Shown one piece after another: positions 9,133 through 18,671 of a stretch of DNA of 64,000 bases. The stretch covers positions 81,664 to 145,663 of the forward strand of contig JAGOAJ010000005.1 in NCBI GenBank assembly GCA_017983955.1. The letters are read 5' to 3'. Positions within the stretch are counted from its first letter, which is position 1; each line of letters opens with the position of its first letter. Below the pieces are notes generated by a model. The model did not search any database. It saw only the letters and a program-made list of their open reading frames with translations, and was not told the DNA's origin. Made by a program: the position numbers and the translations under genes. The DNA is from Burkholderiaceae bacterium. GTDB taxonomy: Bacteria; Pseudomonadota; Gammaproteobacteria; Burkholderiales; Burkholderiaceae_B.

Positions 9133-11379
9133 TTAATATTGATAACTTAACGTTAGTCGTACGCTACGACCCGACTGTGTATAGCTGTCTATAGGGGCGA
9201 CATCCCGTCCACTGGAACGCGGTACATCCAGAGCATTCCAGTACTTCTTGTCAAACACGTTATAAAGACCTGCCTGCAAGCGCACACCCTTGACCGCCGG
9301 CGGCGTCCACCATCCAGTCAAATCCAGCAAGCCGTAACCGGGAGCCTGAAAATCTGGAGTGCTTACCTCGGGGGTTGCTTGTGGGTATTCGACGTGTGAA
9401 CGGCGCTTGGCCAAGGTGGTTATGGCCTCGGCCCCCCACTGATTGGCCCTGTACCCTAAGGCGACCACAGCTTTAAGCGGTGCTACTGAATTCAAATAAC
9501 GTCCGGTGTCTTGGTCACGTCCATGCGACCACGCCAAGGAGCCACGTGTATACCAATTTTGATTAATACCCCAATGGCCGGCTAATTCAGCGCCATAAAT
9601 GCGGACCCGTGAACGGTTCACAAAACCGGATACGCCCATGGGATACAGACCTGTCCAAGCGGGATTCCATTCTGGCGAATTTGCCGTCAAAGTAACATCT
9701 TGGTCAATGAAATCACGATAACGATTGTCAAATACACTAAGGCGGGCCCCTCTGTCATAGTTACCCACTTCCGCACCTAGTTCCCAACCACGGCTGATCT
9801 CAGCCTTCAAGGCAGGATTACCTACCCGCAAGTAGGTGCCCGGCGCACCGTAATTCATGTATAGCTCGGCCGCATTAGGCGCTTTATAGCCGTAACCGTA
9901 TTTGGCGTAGAACATTAGCGCTTCTTGAGGACGATAGCTAGCCAATAAGGACGGCGACACACGCTGGCCACTGCTGGACCCCAGCGTAGTGACTGCTGCA
10001 TTAGGGTTGCTGGTGTAGTCCCCTTCGGCCTGGGGGCGCTGGCGATATGCATCGAAGCGCACGGCCGGGGTCAACGCATACTTGCCCTGATCCCATGAAA
10101 TTTCGTCTTGTGCCCATAACGCCCACTGGCTACCTTTTACAGTAGGCACATCGGCCTGGTTAGTATGGAGCATGCTGCATGGTGGACGGCGGGATGTAAT
10201 CGACGTGCATGTGTCATACCCCGTGGATGCTTGCAGATTACGGTTGCCTACCCATTCCAGCCCAGTCTGCCAGTGCTGTGTCACAACGTCACTAACGATA
10301 TACCCAGCGCCATTCGCAATTACGCCTATATCGGATTCCTGGACGGAGTTAGTCCGGCCAAACCCGCCTAGCGGAGCACTGGTCCGAAAGGCGTCCTGGG
10401 TACTTTCCAAGCTGGAGCGCTGCCAAAAAACGCTAAGCCCTGCTGTGCTTAGCGCGCTTTGGGGGGCTATGGCCTGATAGCTGTATGCCAAAGCTACCCG
10501 TTCACGTTGATTTTGGCTGAAAGTACTGTTTTCGCCCAACGCAAAAGTAGGATTCCCCTGTTGACGCTGGTTATCAATATCTCGGTCGCGACGGAAAAAT
10601 TCGCCGCTTAGGCTAAGCCTGTGTTCTTCGTTCCAATCATGCTGCAACTTAAGCATGACGTTGCGCTGCGTATAGTTCTCGGGGTTGGCTTTTTCTCTGG
10701 TTGCACCATAGCCGCCCACTTCACCCATATTGCGCAGCTCGTGGCCTTTACGCTGACCGGCCTGTAGCAACCAGCTACTGCCTTGCCCCATACGCCCGGC
10801 CAAGGCAGCATCAGCGCCCCAGCTACGGTCCGCGCTATCGTAGCCTGACTTGATCAAGGCCCCTAGATCCTGCCCTGCATCCAATAAGTCATCTGGCAAC
10901 AAGGTATGCAAATCCAGGTACCCGACCAGTGACCCTGATTGGGTTGCGCCAGCCCCACGCACCAAGTCTATGCTGGACAAGCTATTGAAGTTCAAGGAAT
11001 CAAGGCCGCCTTTCTCACCCCGTGCACCATCATTTAACCAGGGCACGCGTATGCCATCGACCCGTGTTACCACGCGATCCTGATCCATACCGCGAATGTT
11101 GATACTGTGATTATTTCGGTTGAAGTTCACGCCAGGCTCACCGCGCTTGGAAAAGTCTTCCCAGTTATCGATGCCACGTTCATCCAAGGCTTCCCGCTGC
11201 AGGACGGTTGCCCCCTGGGGCAACCCAGCTTCCGGTGCCTGGCCCTGAACGCGTAGGGGAGCCAAGGTAGGCACCGCCGTACTGTTTTGCGCAACCACAG
11301 TTGCCTGCCCCTGCGCTAGCGACTGGGAAGCCGCAAGCGCCATCACTACCCCACCCCACCAACATTGCGATTTGATCAT
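9133..11379 (-). CDS. bhuR: TonB-dependent outer-membrane heme/hemoglobin receptor
   Basis: The protein has 748 residues with a signal peptide (cleavage near residue 22), a plug domain with VLQREALDERGIDNWEDFSK and INIRGMDQDRVVTRVDGI, and a long beta-barrel ending in the aromatic residue Y (LTLSYQY). The heme-receptor box motifs are seen as YKAPNAAELYMNYG (FRAP box) and GNPALKAE (NPNL box). It moves heme across the outer membrane at the expense of the TonB system. It heads the receptor-hmuSTUV operon, and a Fur-box-like site lies 31 bp upstream of the ATG. Unlike the Bordetella bhu locus, no extracytoplasmic sigma or anti-sigma pair sits upstream. Confidence 0.92.
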   Translation of the reverse strand: MIKSQCWWGGVVMALAASQSLAQGQATVVAQNSTAVPTLAPLRVQGQAPEAGLPQGATVLQREALDERGIDNWEDFSKRGEPGVNFNRNNHSINIRGMDQDRVVTRVDGIRVPWLNDGARGEKGGLDSLNFNSLSSIDLVRGAGATQSGSLVGYLDLHTLLPDDLLDAGQDLGALIKSGYDSADRSWGADAALAGRMGQGSSWLLQAGQRKGHELRNMGEVGGYGATREKANPENYTQRNVMLKLQHDWNEEHRLSLSGEFFRRDRDIDNQRQQGNPTFALGENSTFSQNQRERVALAYSYQAIAPQSALSTAGLSVFWQRSSLESTQDAFRTSAPLGGFGRTNSVQESDIGVIANGAGYIVSDVVTQHWQTGLEWVGNRNLQASTGYDTCTSITSRRPPCSMLHTNQADVPTVKGSQWALWAQDEISWDQGKYALTPAVRFDAYRQRPQAEGDYTSNPNAAVTTLGSSSGQRVSPSLLASYRPQEALMFYAKYGYGYKAPNAAELYMNYGAPGTYLRVGNPALKAEISRGWELGAEVGNYDRGARLSVFDNRYRDFIDQDVTLTANSPEWNPAWTGLYPMGVSGFVNRSRVRIYGAELAGHWGINQNWYTRGSLAWSHGRDQDTGRYLNSVAPLKAVVALGYRANQWGAEAITTLAKRRSHVEYPQATPEVSTPDFQAPGYGLLDLTGWWTPPAVKGVRLQAGLYNVFDKKYWNALDVPRSSGRDVAPIDSYTQSGRSVRLTLSYQY

Positions 11380-11409
11380 TCTTATTCCAAAGCATCTAAA
11401 TCAAGGAAC

Positions 11410-11428
11410 GAGAATGATAACGATTCCT
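11410..11428 (-). promoter_or_regulatory. Fur-box-like operator upstream of the heme operon
   Basis: GAGAATGATAACGATTCCT matches the 19-bp Fur consensus at 13 positions, with an uninterrupted AATGATAA core. It is 31 bp upstream of the heme receptor start, where Fur-iron would repress. Iron repression of heme uptake operons by Fur is well established in related bacteria; occupancy here is inferred. Confidence 0.65.
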
Positions 11429-11497
11429 ATTTACAAATGCAAATGAAAAATGATCTAAATCAAGTTTTCAAATCATCTTGTCCGTACTCTTGAACGC

Positions 11498-11521
11498 AAA
11501 AAACGCCCCTTAGGGCGTTTT
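11498..11521 (-). terminator. Rho-independent terminator after ilvC
   Basis: AACGCCCC and GGGCGTTT form a short perfect stem around TTA. Read on the minus strand the hairpin is followed by six T residues. It lies about 52 bp after the ilvC stop and closes the ilvBNC transcript before the heme promoter region. Confidence 0.82.
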
Positions 11522-11572
11522 CGTCAAAGACACCAGGTTAGCAAAAGCGGCGCTAACCCGTCTGCAGAAGCT

Positions 11573-12631
<1,059 letters not shown>

Positions 12632-12647
12632 TTACGCCTGCAGGTCA

Positions 12648-13139
12648 TTACAACTTCAGTACGCGCTCGCCACGGCCTATGCCAGATACGCCTGTACGAA
12701 CAGTTTCTAAGATGGCAGTACGGTCCAAAGCCCCGATAAAGGCTTCGATTTTATCCTGGTCACCGGTCAATTCTATGGTGTAGGCCTTGTCAGTGACGTC
12801 TATGATGCGACCACGGAAAATATCCGCCATACGCTTCATTTCCTCGCGCTCCTTGCCCACGGCCCTGACCTTAATTAGCATCAGTTCACGCTCGACATGA
12901 GGCCCTTCGGACAAATCCACCACCTTGACTACATCGACCAGACGGTTCAAATGCTTGGTGATTTGCTCGATGACATCGTCCGACCCTTTGGTGACTATGG
13001 TCATGCGCGACAAGGTACTGTCTTCGGTAGGCGCTACGGTCAACGTTTCAATGTTATATCCACGTGCAGAAAACAGTCCGACCACCCGTGACAAGGCGCC
13101 CGGTTCGTTTTCCAGAAGGATAGAAATTACGTGTTTCAT
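12648..13139 (-). CDS. ilvN: Acetolactate synthase small (regulatory) subunit
   Basis: The 163-residue protein starts MKHVISILLENEPGALSRV at 13139; an upstream ATG would add 25 residues that overlap ilvB and look nothing like the family. An ACT domain at 3-75 binds valine for feedback inhibition and activates the catalytic subunit. The length matches the IlvH type. The gene starts 11 bp after ilvB, so the subunits are made together. Confidence 0.96.
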   Translation of the reverse strand: MKHVISILLENEPGALSRVVGLFSARGYNIETLTVAPTEDSTLSRMTIVTKGSDDVIEQITKHLNRLVDVVKVVDLSEGPHVERELMLIKVRAVGKEREEMKRMADIFRGRIIDVTDKAYTIELTGDQDKIEAFIGALDRTAILETVRTGVSGIGRGERVLKL

Positions 13140-13150
13140 TTCTTGTGTCC

Positions 13151-14872
13151 TTAAAGGTCTTCGGAACCGAGCAGCATCTCGGTCAGGCCGGCGCCAGCTT
13201 TCACCATGGGCCAAACGTTTTCAGTCTGGTCTGTGATGAAATCCATGAAGACCAGCCGGTCTTTATACTTGGTGAAAGCCTCGCGTATAGCGGGCTCGAC
13301 ATCGGCTGGCTTGGTAATTTGCATACCAATGTGGCCGTAGCTCTCCACCAATTTGACGAAGTCCGGTAAGGCATCCACATACGATTCCGAGTAACGCGAA
13401 CCGTATTCTATTTCCTGCCACTGACGCACCATGCCCAGGTAGCGGTTATTCAGGCACAGCACCTTGGGTGTCAGACGATATTGGCTGCACGTGGACAGTT
13501 CCTGAATATTCATCTGTATGGATGCTTCGCCGGTGATGACGGCAATCTGGCTGTCAGGGTTGGCCATTTGCACGCCCATGGCGTAAGGCAAACCTACTCC
13601 CATAGTGCCCAGCCCACCAGAGTTAATCCAGCGCCGCGGTTCGTTAAAACCGTAGTATTGCGCCGCCCACATCTGGTGCTGGCCTACATCGGAAGTAACG
13701 AAAGCATCACCGCCTGTGACTTCCCACAGCTTTTGCACCACATACTGGGGCTTGATGACGGAATCAGAATTCTGATAGACCAGGCATTCCTTGCCGCGCC
13801 AAGTATTGATTTGCTGCCACCAGTTAGCCAGCGATGGCCGCTTGGTTTTGGTCTCGGCCAAAGCCTGACGATACAGTTCATTCAATTCCTGCAACACGTC
13901 CTTGACGTTGCCCACGATGGGGACATCCACGCGCACGCGCTTAGAAATCGACGAGGGGTCAATATCAATATGAACGATTTTGCGCGGATGGCTGGCAAAA
14001 TGCTTGGGGTTGCCGATGACACGGTCATCAAAGCGCGCACCCACGGCGATCAGCACATCACAATGCTGCATGGCCATATTGGCTTCGTAGGTGCCGTGCA
14101 TGCCGGGCATGCCGACGAATTTATCGTCACTGGCTGGGAAAGCGCCCAAACCCATCAGGGTGTTGGTGCATGGCGCGCCAGTCAGCTCAACCAATTCGCG
14201 CAATTCAGTACTGGCGTTGGACAGCACTACCCCGCCGCCCGAGTAAATCATGGGGCGTTCAGCAGCCAGCAGCATTTGCATGGCTTTTTTGATCTGCCCC
14301 TGATGCCCCTTGACCACCGGGGAATACGAACGCATTTTCACTTCGCCTTTTTTGGGCGTGAATTTATACGTGTCAACGGTAATGTCTTTGGGGATATCCA
14401 CCAACACCGGACCGGGACGGCCAGTGGTGGCAATATAAAAGGCACGACGCATGGTTTCGGCCAGGTCTTTGATGTCGCGCACCAGGAAGTTGTGCTTTAC
14501 ACATGGCCGGGTGATACCGACGGTGTCGCATTCCTGGAAGGCATCTTCGCCAATAGCGCGGGTAGGCACCTGACCGCTAAGGATGACCATGGGTATGGAA
14601 TCCATGTATGCCGTTGCAATGCCGGTAACGGCATTCGTCAGGCCAGGACCACTGGTGACCAAGGCCACGCCAACCTTATTGGACGAGCGCGAATACGCGT
14701 CAGCCGCATGCACAGCTGCCTGTTCGTGGCGTACCAGTATGTGTTTGAAACTGTCTTGTTTGTATATTGCGTCGTAGATGTACAGCACCGCGCCGCCCGG
14801 GTAACCAAACACGTGTTCAACACCCTGTTCGGCAAGGCAGCGCACGACGATATCTGCGCCATTGATTTCCAT
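13151..14872 (-). CDS. ilvB: Acetolactate synthase large (catalytic) subunit
   Basis: This thiamine-diphosphate enzyme condenses two pyruvates, or pyruvate and 2-oxobutyrate. The start at 14872 (MEINGADIVVRCLAEQGVEH) has AAAGGAAT eight bases upstream and matches the family; the open frame extends 124 codons further upstream, but that part shows no family resemblance and is leader sequence. The 573-residue protein has the catalytic Glu region HEQAAVHAADAYSR, the FAD-region GMHGTYEANMAM and the TPP-binding GEASIQMNIQELSTCSQY. It is the first gene of ilvBNC. Confidence 0.96.
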   Translation of the reverse strand: MEINGADIVVRCLAEQGVEHVFGYPGGAVLYIYDAIYKQDSFKHILVRHEQAAVHAADAYSRSSNKVGVALVTSGPGLTNAVTGIATAYMDSIPMVILSGQVPTRAIGEDAFQECDTVGITRPCVKHNFLVRDIKDLAETMRRAFYIATTGRPGPVLVDIPKDITVDTYKFTPKKGEVKMRSYSPVVKGHQGQIKKAMQMLLAAERPMIYSGGGVVLSNASTELRELVELTGAPCTNTLMGLGAFPASDDKFVGMPGMHGTYEANMAMQHCDVLIAVGARFDDRVIGNPKHFASHPRKIVHIDIDPSSISKRVRVDVPIVGNVKDVLQELNELYRQALAETKTKRPSLANWWQQINTWRGKECLVYQNSDSVIKPQYVVQKLWEVTGGDAFVTSDVGQHQMWAAQYYGFNEPRRWINSGGLGTMGVGLPYAMGVQMANPDSQIAVITGEASIQMNIQELSTCSQYRLTPKVLCLNNRYLGMVRQWQEIEYGSRYSESYVDALPDFVKLVESYGHIGMQITKPADVEPAIREAFTKYKDRLVFMDFITDQTENVWPMVKAGAGLTEMLLGSEDL

Positions 14873-15308
14873 AATATATTCCTTTCGTAACCGGTACCGA
14901 CATTCCAACTGACCACTATGGTCTGGGATTAGGCCGATGCCAACAACATGATCCGGCGCTTTATGACTCACGGAGCCACGCCACCCGGACACCTTGCCGA
15001 CCCGAACCGTACCCGTCGAAACGTAAGCACGAGCGTTCTGAGAACGCGGGGGAGGTAGAAACGGAAGCTTTGGCAACACACGCTTGTGACGCGGCCAACA
15101 GCAAATTACTACAGGCGCAAAAAACCGGGCGGTTGGCCCGGCAAAAAATGCCTTCTGCACTTTGCCCAGGATAATGAGCAAAGTAAAGGGGTACTTTACC
15201 GCGTTGCAGCACGCGACGCAAATCGGCCTTGCGCCTGCAAGCAATTACCTAAAAAACCACCTGAGCTTCTTCCATAATGTCCTGGAATCCAACAAACGAC
15301 ACCATCAC
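14873..15308 (-). promoter_or_regulatory. Long ilvB leader region with no supported gene
   Basis: The 436 bp between the end of livF and ilvB hold no convincing protein gene. A strong terminator-like hairpin lies in the middle (15119-15148) and a smaller inverted repeat GTAAAG...CTTTAC is at 15184-15200. A tiny open frame MEEAQVVF with an AGGA site lies at 15249-15275. Such a long leader before ilvB is compatible with attenuation control by branched-chain amino acids, but no classical Leu/Ile/Val-rich leader peptide is visible. Confidence 0.45.
15119..15148 (-). terminator. Terminator-like hairpin in the ilvB leader (possible attenuator, or livF end)
   Basis: CCGGGC (15125-15130) and GCCCGG (15136-15141) form a perfect stem around GGTTG, with six A residues on each side in the plus strand. 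On the minus strand the stem is thus followed by TTTTTT. The element is about 250 bp upstream of ilvB and 170 bp downstream of livF. It may simply end the livF transcript, or act as an attenuator if the ilvB promoter lies upstream of it. Confidence 0.7.
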
Positions 15309-16013
15309 TTACGACACCGATAGATAACGATGCTGGATTTCGATATTATTGGCAAGGTCTTGGCTGGTTGATTCATGCACTATCGTGCCCTTTTCCAAGA
15401 TATACGCCCGACTGGCATGTTTGAGCGCGAAATGCACGCTTTGATCGGTAAACAAGATAGTGGTGGTTTTTGATAATTGGTCTATCAGCTCGCCAATTTG
15501 CTTGACGATAACCGGCGCGAGGCCTTCGTTGGGCTCATCGAGTAAAAGCAATAAAGGCTCGCTCATGAGCGACCGGGCAACGGCCAGCATTTGCTGCTGC
15601 CCACCCGACAGTGTGCTGCCATCCTGGTTGGCCAGCTCGGCAAGCATGGGGTATTCGTCGAAAATCCGTTCTATGCTCCAGTGCCGACTGATCCCCGGCC
15701 TGGTGTATTGGGCGATTTCAAGGTTTTCCCGAACGCTAAGGCCAGGGAATATTCGCCGGTCTTCAGGCACCAGCCCTATACCCTGGCGGGCTATGCGGTA
15801 AGCCGGCTGGCCAGCAATATCTTGACCGTTAAAGACCACGCGGCCCTTGCTGGGCGCAGACCACCCGATAATGCTACGCAAGGTGGTGCTTTTACCCGCA
15901 CCATTGCGGCCCAGCAAGCACACCACTTCGCCCTTGTCTAGCTTAAGCGAAACCCCTTGCAAAGCGTGGCTTTCATCATAGTAGGTATGTATATTATCGA
16001 CTTCAAGCATCAT
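15309..16013 (-). CDS. livF: Branched-chain-type ABC transporter ATP-binding protein LivF (system 1)
   Basis: The 234-residue ATPase has Walker A GRNGAGKS near 34-41, signature LSGGQQQMLAVARSL and Walker B LLLLLDEPNEGLAP, the LivF form. The start overlaps the livG stop as ATGA. It is the last gene of the binding protein-livH-livM-livG-livF set. Many such sets in betaproteobacteria carry amides, urea or aromatic acids, so branched-chain amino acids are not certain substrates. Confidence 0.9.
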   Translation of the reverse strand: MMLEVDNIHTYYDESHALQGVSLKLDKGEVVCLLGRNGAGKSTTLRSIIGWSAPSKGRVVFNGQDIAGQPAYRIARQGIGLVPEDRRIFPGLSVRENLEIAQYTRPGISRHWSIERIFDEYPMLAELANQDGSTLSGGQQQMLAVARSLMSEPLLLLLDEPNEGLAPVIVKQIGELIDQLSKTTTILFTDQSVHFALKHASRAYILEKGTIVHESTSQDLANNIEIQHRYLSVS

Positions 16014-16780
16014 GGCGTGATTTCCTCTGCGGCATCGCCCAGATAGGCACGTCTGACTTCGGGATTGACCTTGACTTCTTGCGGCGTTCCCAGCACCAAC
16101 GTCTGACCACGATGCATGACCAGGATGCGGTCGGCCACATCAAATACCACTCCCATATCGTGCTCGGTGATCAGGAAAGTGTAGTCGCCGCTGGACGCCA
16201 GCGACTTGATTAAGCTGGTGACCCTGTGGGTTTCATCGGGCGTCATGCCTGCCGTGGGTTCGTCAAGCAAGACCAGATGGGGTCGCGTCGCCAGCACCAT
16301 GGCAATTTCTACCAGGCGCTTATCGCCATAGCTGATCACCCCTGCCCTGCGCCCGGCCAGATCACCCAAGGCAAGGCGTTCAAGCAAGGTGTCGGCTTCT
16401 TGCTGAATAGGCCGATTACGCGAAGCGATGTTGGCCCAGCGCCGGCTTTGGCCATGGTAGGCAGTAAGCGCGACTTCGATATTTTCGCGTACGCTCATTT
16501 CGTTGAAGATATTATTGATTTGAAATGAACGCGATATTCCCAGCCGGCTGATACGGTGCTGCGGCAAGCCGGTTATGTCGCGCCCTTCAAAAAGGATGTT
16601 CCCTTCGGTGGGCACCATGCGCCCCGACAGCAAGTTGTAAAAAGTGGTTTTACCTGCGCCGTTGGGGCCGATAATAGCCAGCGTTTCGTGTGGCACCACA
16701 TCGAACGAAATGTTGGATACTGCTGCAACACCGCCAAAACGTTTACTTAAATTACTTATTTGTAAAATTGGCTGGGTCAT
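16010..16780 (-). CDS. livG: Branched-chain-type ABC transporter ATP-binding protein LivG (system 1)
   Basis: The 256-residue ATPase has Walker A GPNGAGKT, a Q-loop region ISRSFQINNIF, the degenerate signature VISYGDKRLVEIAMVLATRP and Walker B LVLLDEPTAGM; the C-terminal LGTPQEVKVNPEVRRAYLG is typical of LivG. The signature lacks the standard LSGGQ, as is usual in the LivG subfamily. The gene overlaps its neighbours on both sides by four bases. Confidence 0.9.
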   Translation of the reverse strand: MTQPILQISNLSKRFGGVAAVSNISFDVVPHETLAIIGPNGAGKTTFYNLLSGRMVPTEGNILFEGRDITGLPQHRISRLGISRSFQINNIFNEMSVRENIEVALTAYHGQSRRWANIASRNRPIQQEADTLLERLALGDLAGRRAGVISYGDKRLVEIAMVLATRPHLVLLDEPTAGMTPDETHRVTSLIKSLASSGDYTFLITEHDMGVVFDVADRILVMHRGQTLVLGTPQEVKVNPEVRRAYLGDAAEEITP

Positions 16781-17721
16781 TTGCGCTCCTGCAGGCGGTC
16801 AAGAAACGTGCCCAGCACCCCGCGCCGGAAAAACATCACCATCAAGGCCAGAATAATACCCAGCACCAGCATCCAGGAGTGTGTCATGCTGGTAATCCAG
16901 GTTTCCAGCAATACAAACATGCCTGCGCCAAAAAAAGGCCCAAGAAAATACCCGGTACCGCCCAATATGGACATTAATATCGGTTCGGCCGACATGGACC
17001 AATGCACTAGCTCGGGGCTGGCGATACGCAGAAACGGCGCCATCAGCCCACCAGCCAAGCCAGCAAACGCCCCCGAAATGGTAAACGCCGCCAGCCGGTA
17101 ACTTTTGACGTTCAAGCCACAAAAAGCCACACGTTCAGGATTTTGCCTGATGGCACGCAAAATAAGGCCAAAAGATGAACGACAGATCAGGTACAAAATG
17201 GCGGTAGCAAGCAGCACGATAACCAGCACGACATAATAGTAAACACTGGGGTTGCCCAGGACCAGATCAAAGCCCAAGCCCAGCGACCCCATCTGGAAGC
17301 CTGCTATGCCGTCGCTACCGTTGGTCACCGAGCGCCACTGATGCACCACCGCAAAAACCATCATGCCAAAAGCCAGTGTCAGCATGGAAAAATACACTTC
17401 ATTTAATCTGACACTGAAAAAGCCGATGATTAGCGCAAGTACGGCCCCCGCCACAACCGCCACCAACAAGCAGGCCAGCAACGGCCATTGCATGCTGCTT
17501 AACAGCATGGCTGTAGCATAGGCCCCGACGCCGTAAAACGCCGCATGTCCAAAGCTGAGCATGCCGGTATAGCCAAAAACAAGGTTGAAGCTGGCCGCAA
17601 ACAGGCCCAGTATCAAGATTTCAGTGGCGATGAAAATATAAAAATACGGCGTGATCCACGGCAAAGCCAACAAAGCGGCCACTATCACCAGCAATGCCAA
17701 AGGCGTCAGATAGTTTTTCAT
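16777..17721 (-). CDS. livM: Branched-chain-type ABC transporter permease LivM (system 1)
   Basis: The 314-residue membrane protein has about nine hydrophobic segments and the LivM hallmarks FNLVFGYTGMLSFGHAAFYG and FGLILRAIRQNPERVAFCG, the latter being the coupling loop to the ATPases. The stop overlaps livG by four bases and the start overlaps livH in the same way, so translation of the whole set is coupled. Confidence 0.9.
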   Translation of the reverse strand: MKNYLTPLALLVIVAALLALPWITPYFYIFIATEILILGLFAASFNLVFGYTGMLSFGHAAFYGVGAYATAMLLSSMQWPLLACLLVAVVAGAVLALIIGFFSVRLNEVYFSMLTLAFGMMVFAVVHQWRSVTNGSDGIAGFQMGSLGLGFDLVLGNPSVYYYVVLVIVLLATAILYLICRSSFGLILRAIRQNPERVAFCGLNVKSYRLAAFTISGAFAGLAGGLMAPFLRIASPELVHWSMSAEPILMSILGGTGYFLGPFFGAGMFVLLETWITSMTHSWMLVLGIILALMVMFFRRGVLGTFLDRLQERK

Positions 17722-18590
17722 GATGTTGCCTTTTTACCCATCAGTCCGTGCGGCTTGATCAGCAACACAATCGCCATGCCCAAAAAAGGCAGAATCAGGT
17801 TTACCTCGGGAAAGAAGCGTCCGCCAAAGCCGTAGATCAAGCCCAGCACGATGGCGCCCAGAAAAGTGCCAGGAAAGCTGCCCAAGCCGCCTATGACCAC
17901 GACGATAAAGCTTTCGATAATGATTTTGTCGCCCATACCGGGATCTATGGCGCGCATGGGCGCCGCAATCACGCCCCCTACCGCCGCCAGCCACGCCCCA
18001 AAGGCAAACACCCCGGTGATGACCAGTTTAGTGTTGATACAAAGCGCCTGTGCCATTTCGCGGTCAAGCGCTGCAGCGCGCATAATTTTCCCGACTCGCG
18101 TGCGATTGAACAGCAGCCATAGCGCACACACAACGATCAAGCCGACAATGACCACAAAGAGACTGTAGATGGGATACGTAATACCCCCAGGCAAGGTGGC
18201 CGTGCCTTGCAACAAGACTGGAGGATCTATAACGTATATACCCGTACCCCAGATCAAGCGCACGGATTCATTCAAAATCAGCAATAAGGCGAACGTAAGC
18301 AGCAGGCTGTCGGAGATTTCGCGCTGATAAATAAAGCGCAACATAAGTCGGTCGATAAGTACCGCCAGAGCCGCCACCCCCAAAGGCGCAATCAACAAGG
18401 TCAGCCAGAACGACATCCCCAGCATGATCATGCAGGTATACGCCAGATACGCACCCAGCATATATAGCGCACCATGGGCGAAGTTAATGACGTTGAGCAC
18501 GCCAAAGACTATGTTCAGCCCAACGGCAATAATAAACAGCAACAGCCCGATATCCAGGCTATTGAGCAACGCCATTCCCAAACTGCTCAT
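17718..18590 (-). CDS. livH: Branched-chain-type ABC transporter permease LivH (system 1)
   Basis: The preferred start is the ATG at 18590 (MSSLGMALLNSLDIGLLLF), which has GGGGG six bases upstream; an earlier in-frame ATG at 18647 lacks a ribosome site and adds a polar extension. The 290-residue protein shows VFGVLNVINFAHGALYMLGA and the coupling-loop region GKIMRAAALDREMAQALCIN, both LivH hallmarks. It starts 81 bp after the binding-protein gene. Confidence 0.9.
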   Translation of the reverse strand: MSSLGMALLNSLDIGLLLFIIAVGLNIVFGVLNVINFAHGALYMLGAYLAYTCMIMLGMSFWLTLLIAPLGVAALAVLIDRLMLRFIYQREISDSLLLTFALLLILNESVRLIWGTGIYVIDPPVLLQGTATLPGGITYPIYSLFVVIVGLIVVCALWLLFNRTRVGKIMRAAALDREMAQALCINTKLVITGVFAFGAWLAAVGGVIAAPMRAIDPGMGDKIIIESFIVVVIGGLGSFPGTFLGAIVLGLIYGFGGRFFPEVNLILPFLGMAIVLLIKPHGLMGKKATS

Positions 18591-18671
18591 GATGCCCCCT
18601 TTATTATTCGTAGTCCCTCTGGCAAGCAGGTGCCAGAGGGTTACCACATCTTTTCGAAGAACCTGAACCGG

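Noticed and set aside
13481-14890. Long open frame (469 codons) antisense to ilvB
   Set aside because: It lies entirely on the opposite strand of a well-conserved gene, has no ribosome site or family resemblance, and its low-complexity His/Gly/Phe-rich content is typical of an antisense shadow.
14873-15244. N-terminal extension of IlvB by 124 residues
   Set aside because: The extension has no similarity to acetolactate synthases, includes the terminator-like hairpin, and a strong ribosome site precedes the internal ATG.
15249-15275. Leader peptide MEEAQVVF for ilvB attenuation
   Set aside because: An AGGA site is present, but only two Val codons occur, there is no run of regulatory codons, and it lies about 100 bases from the terminator hairpin. 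Kept only as a weak candidate in the leader description.
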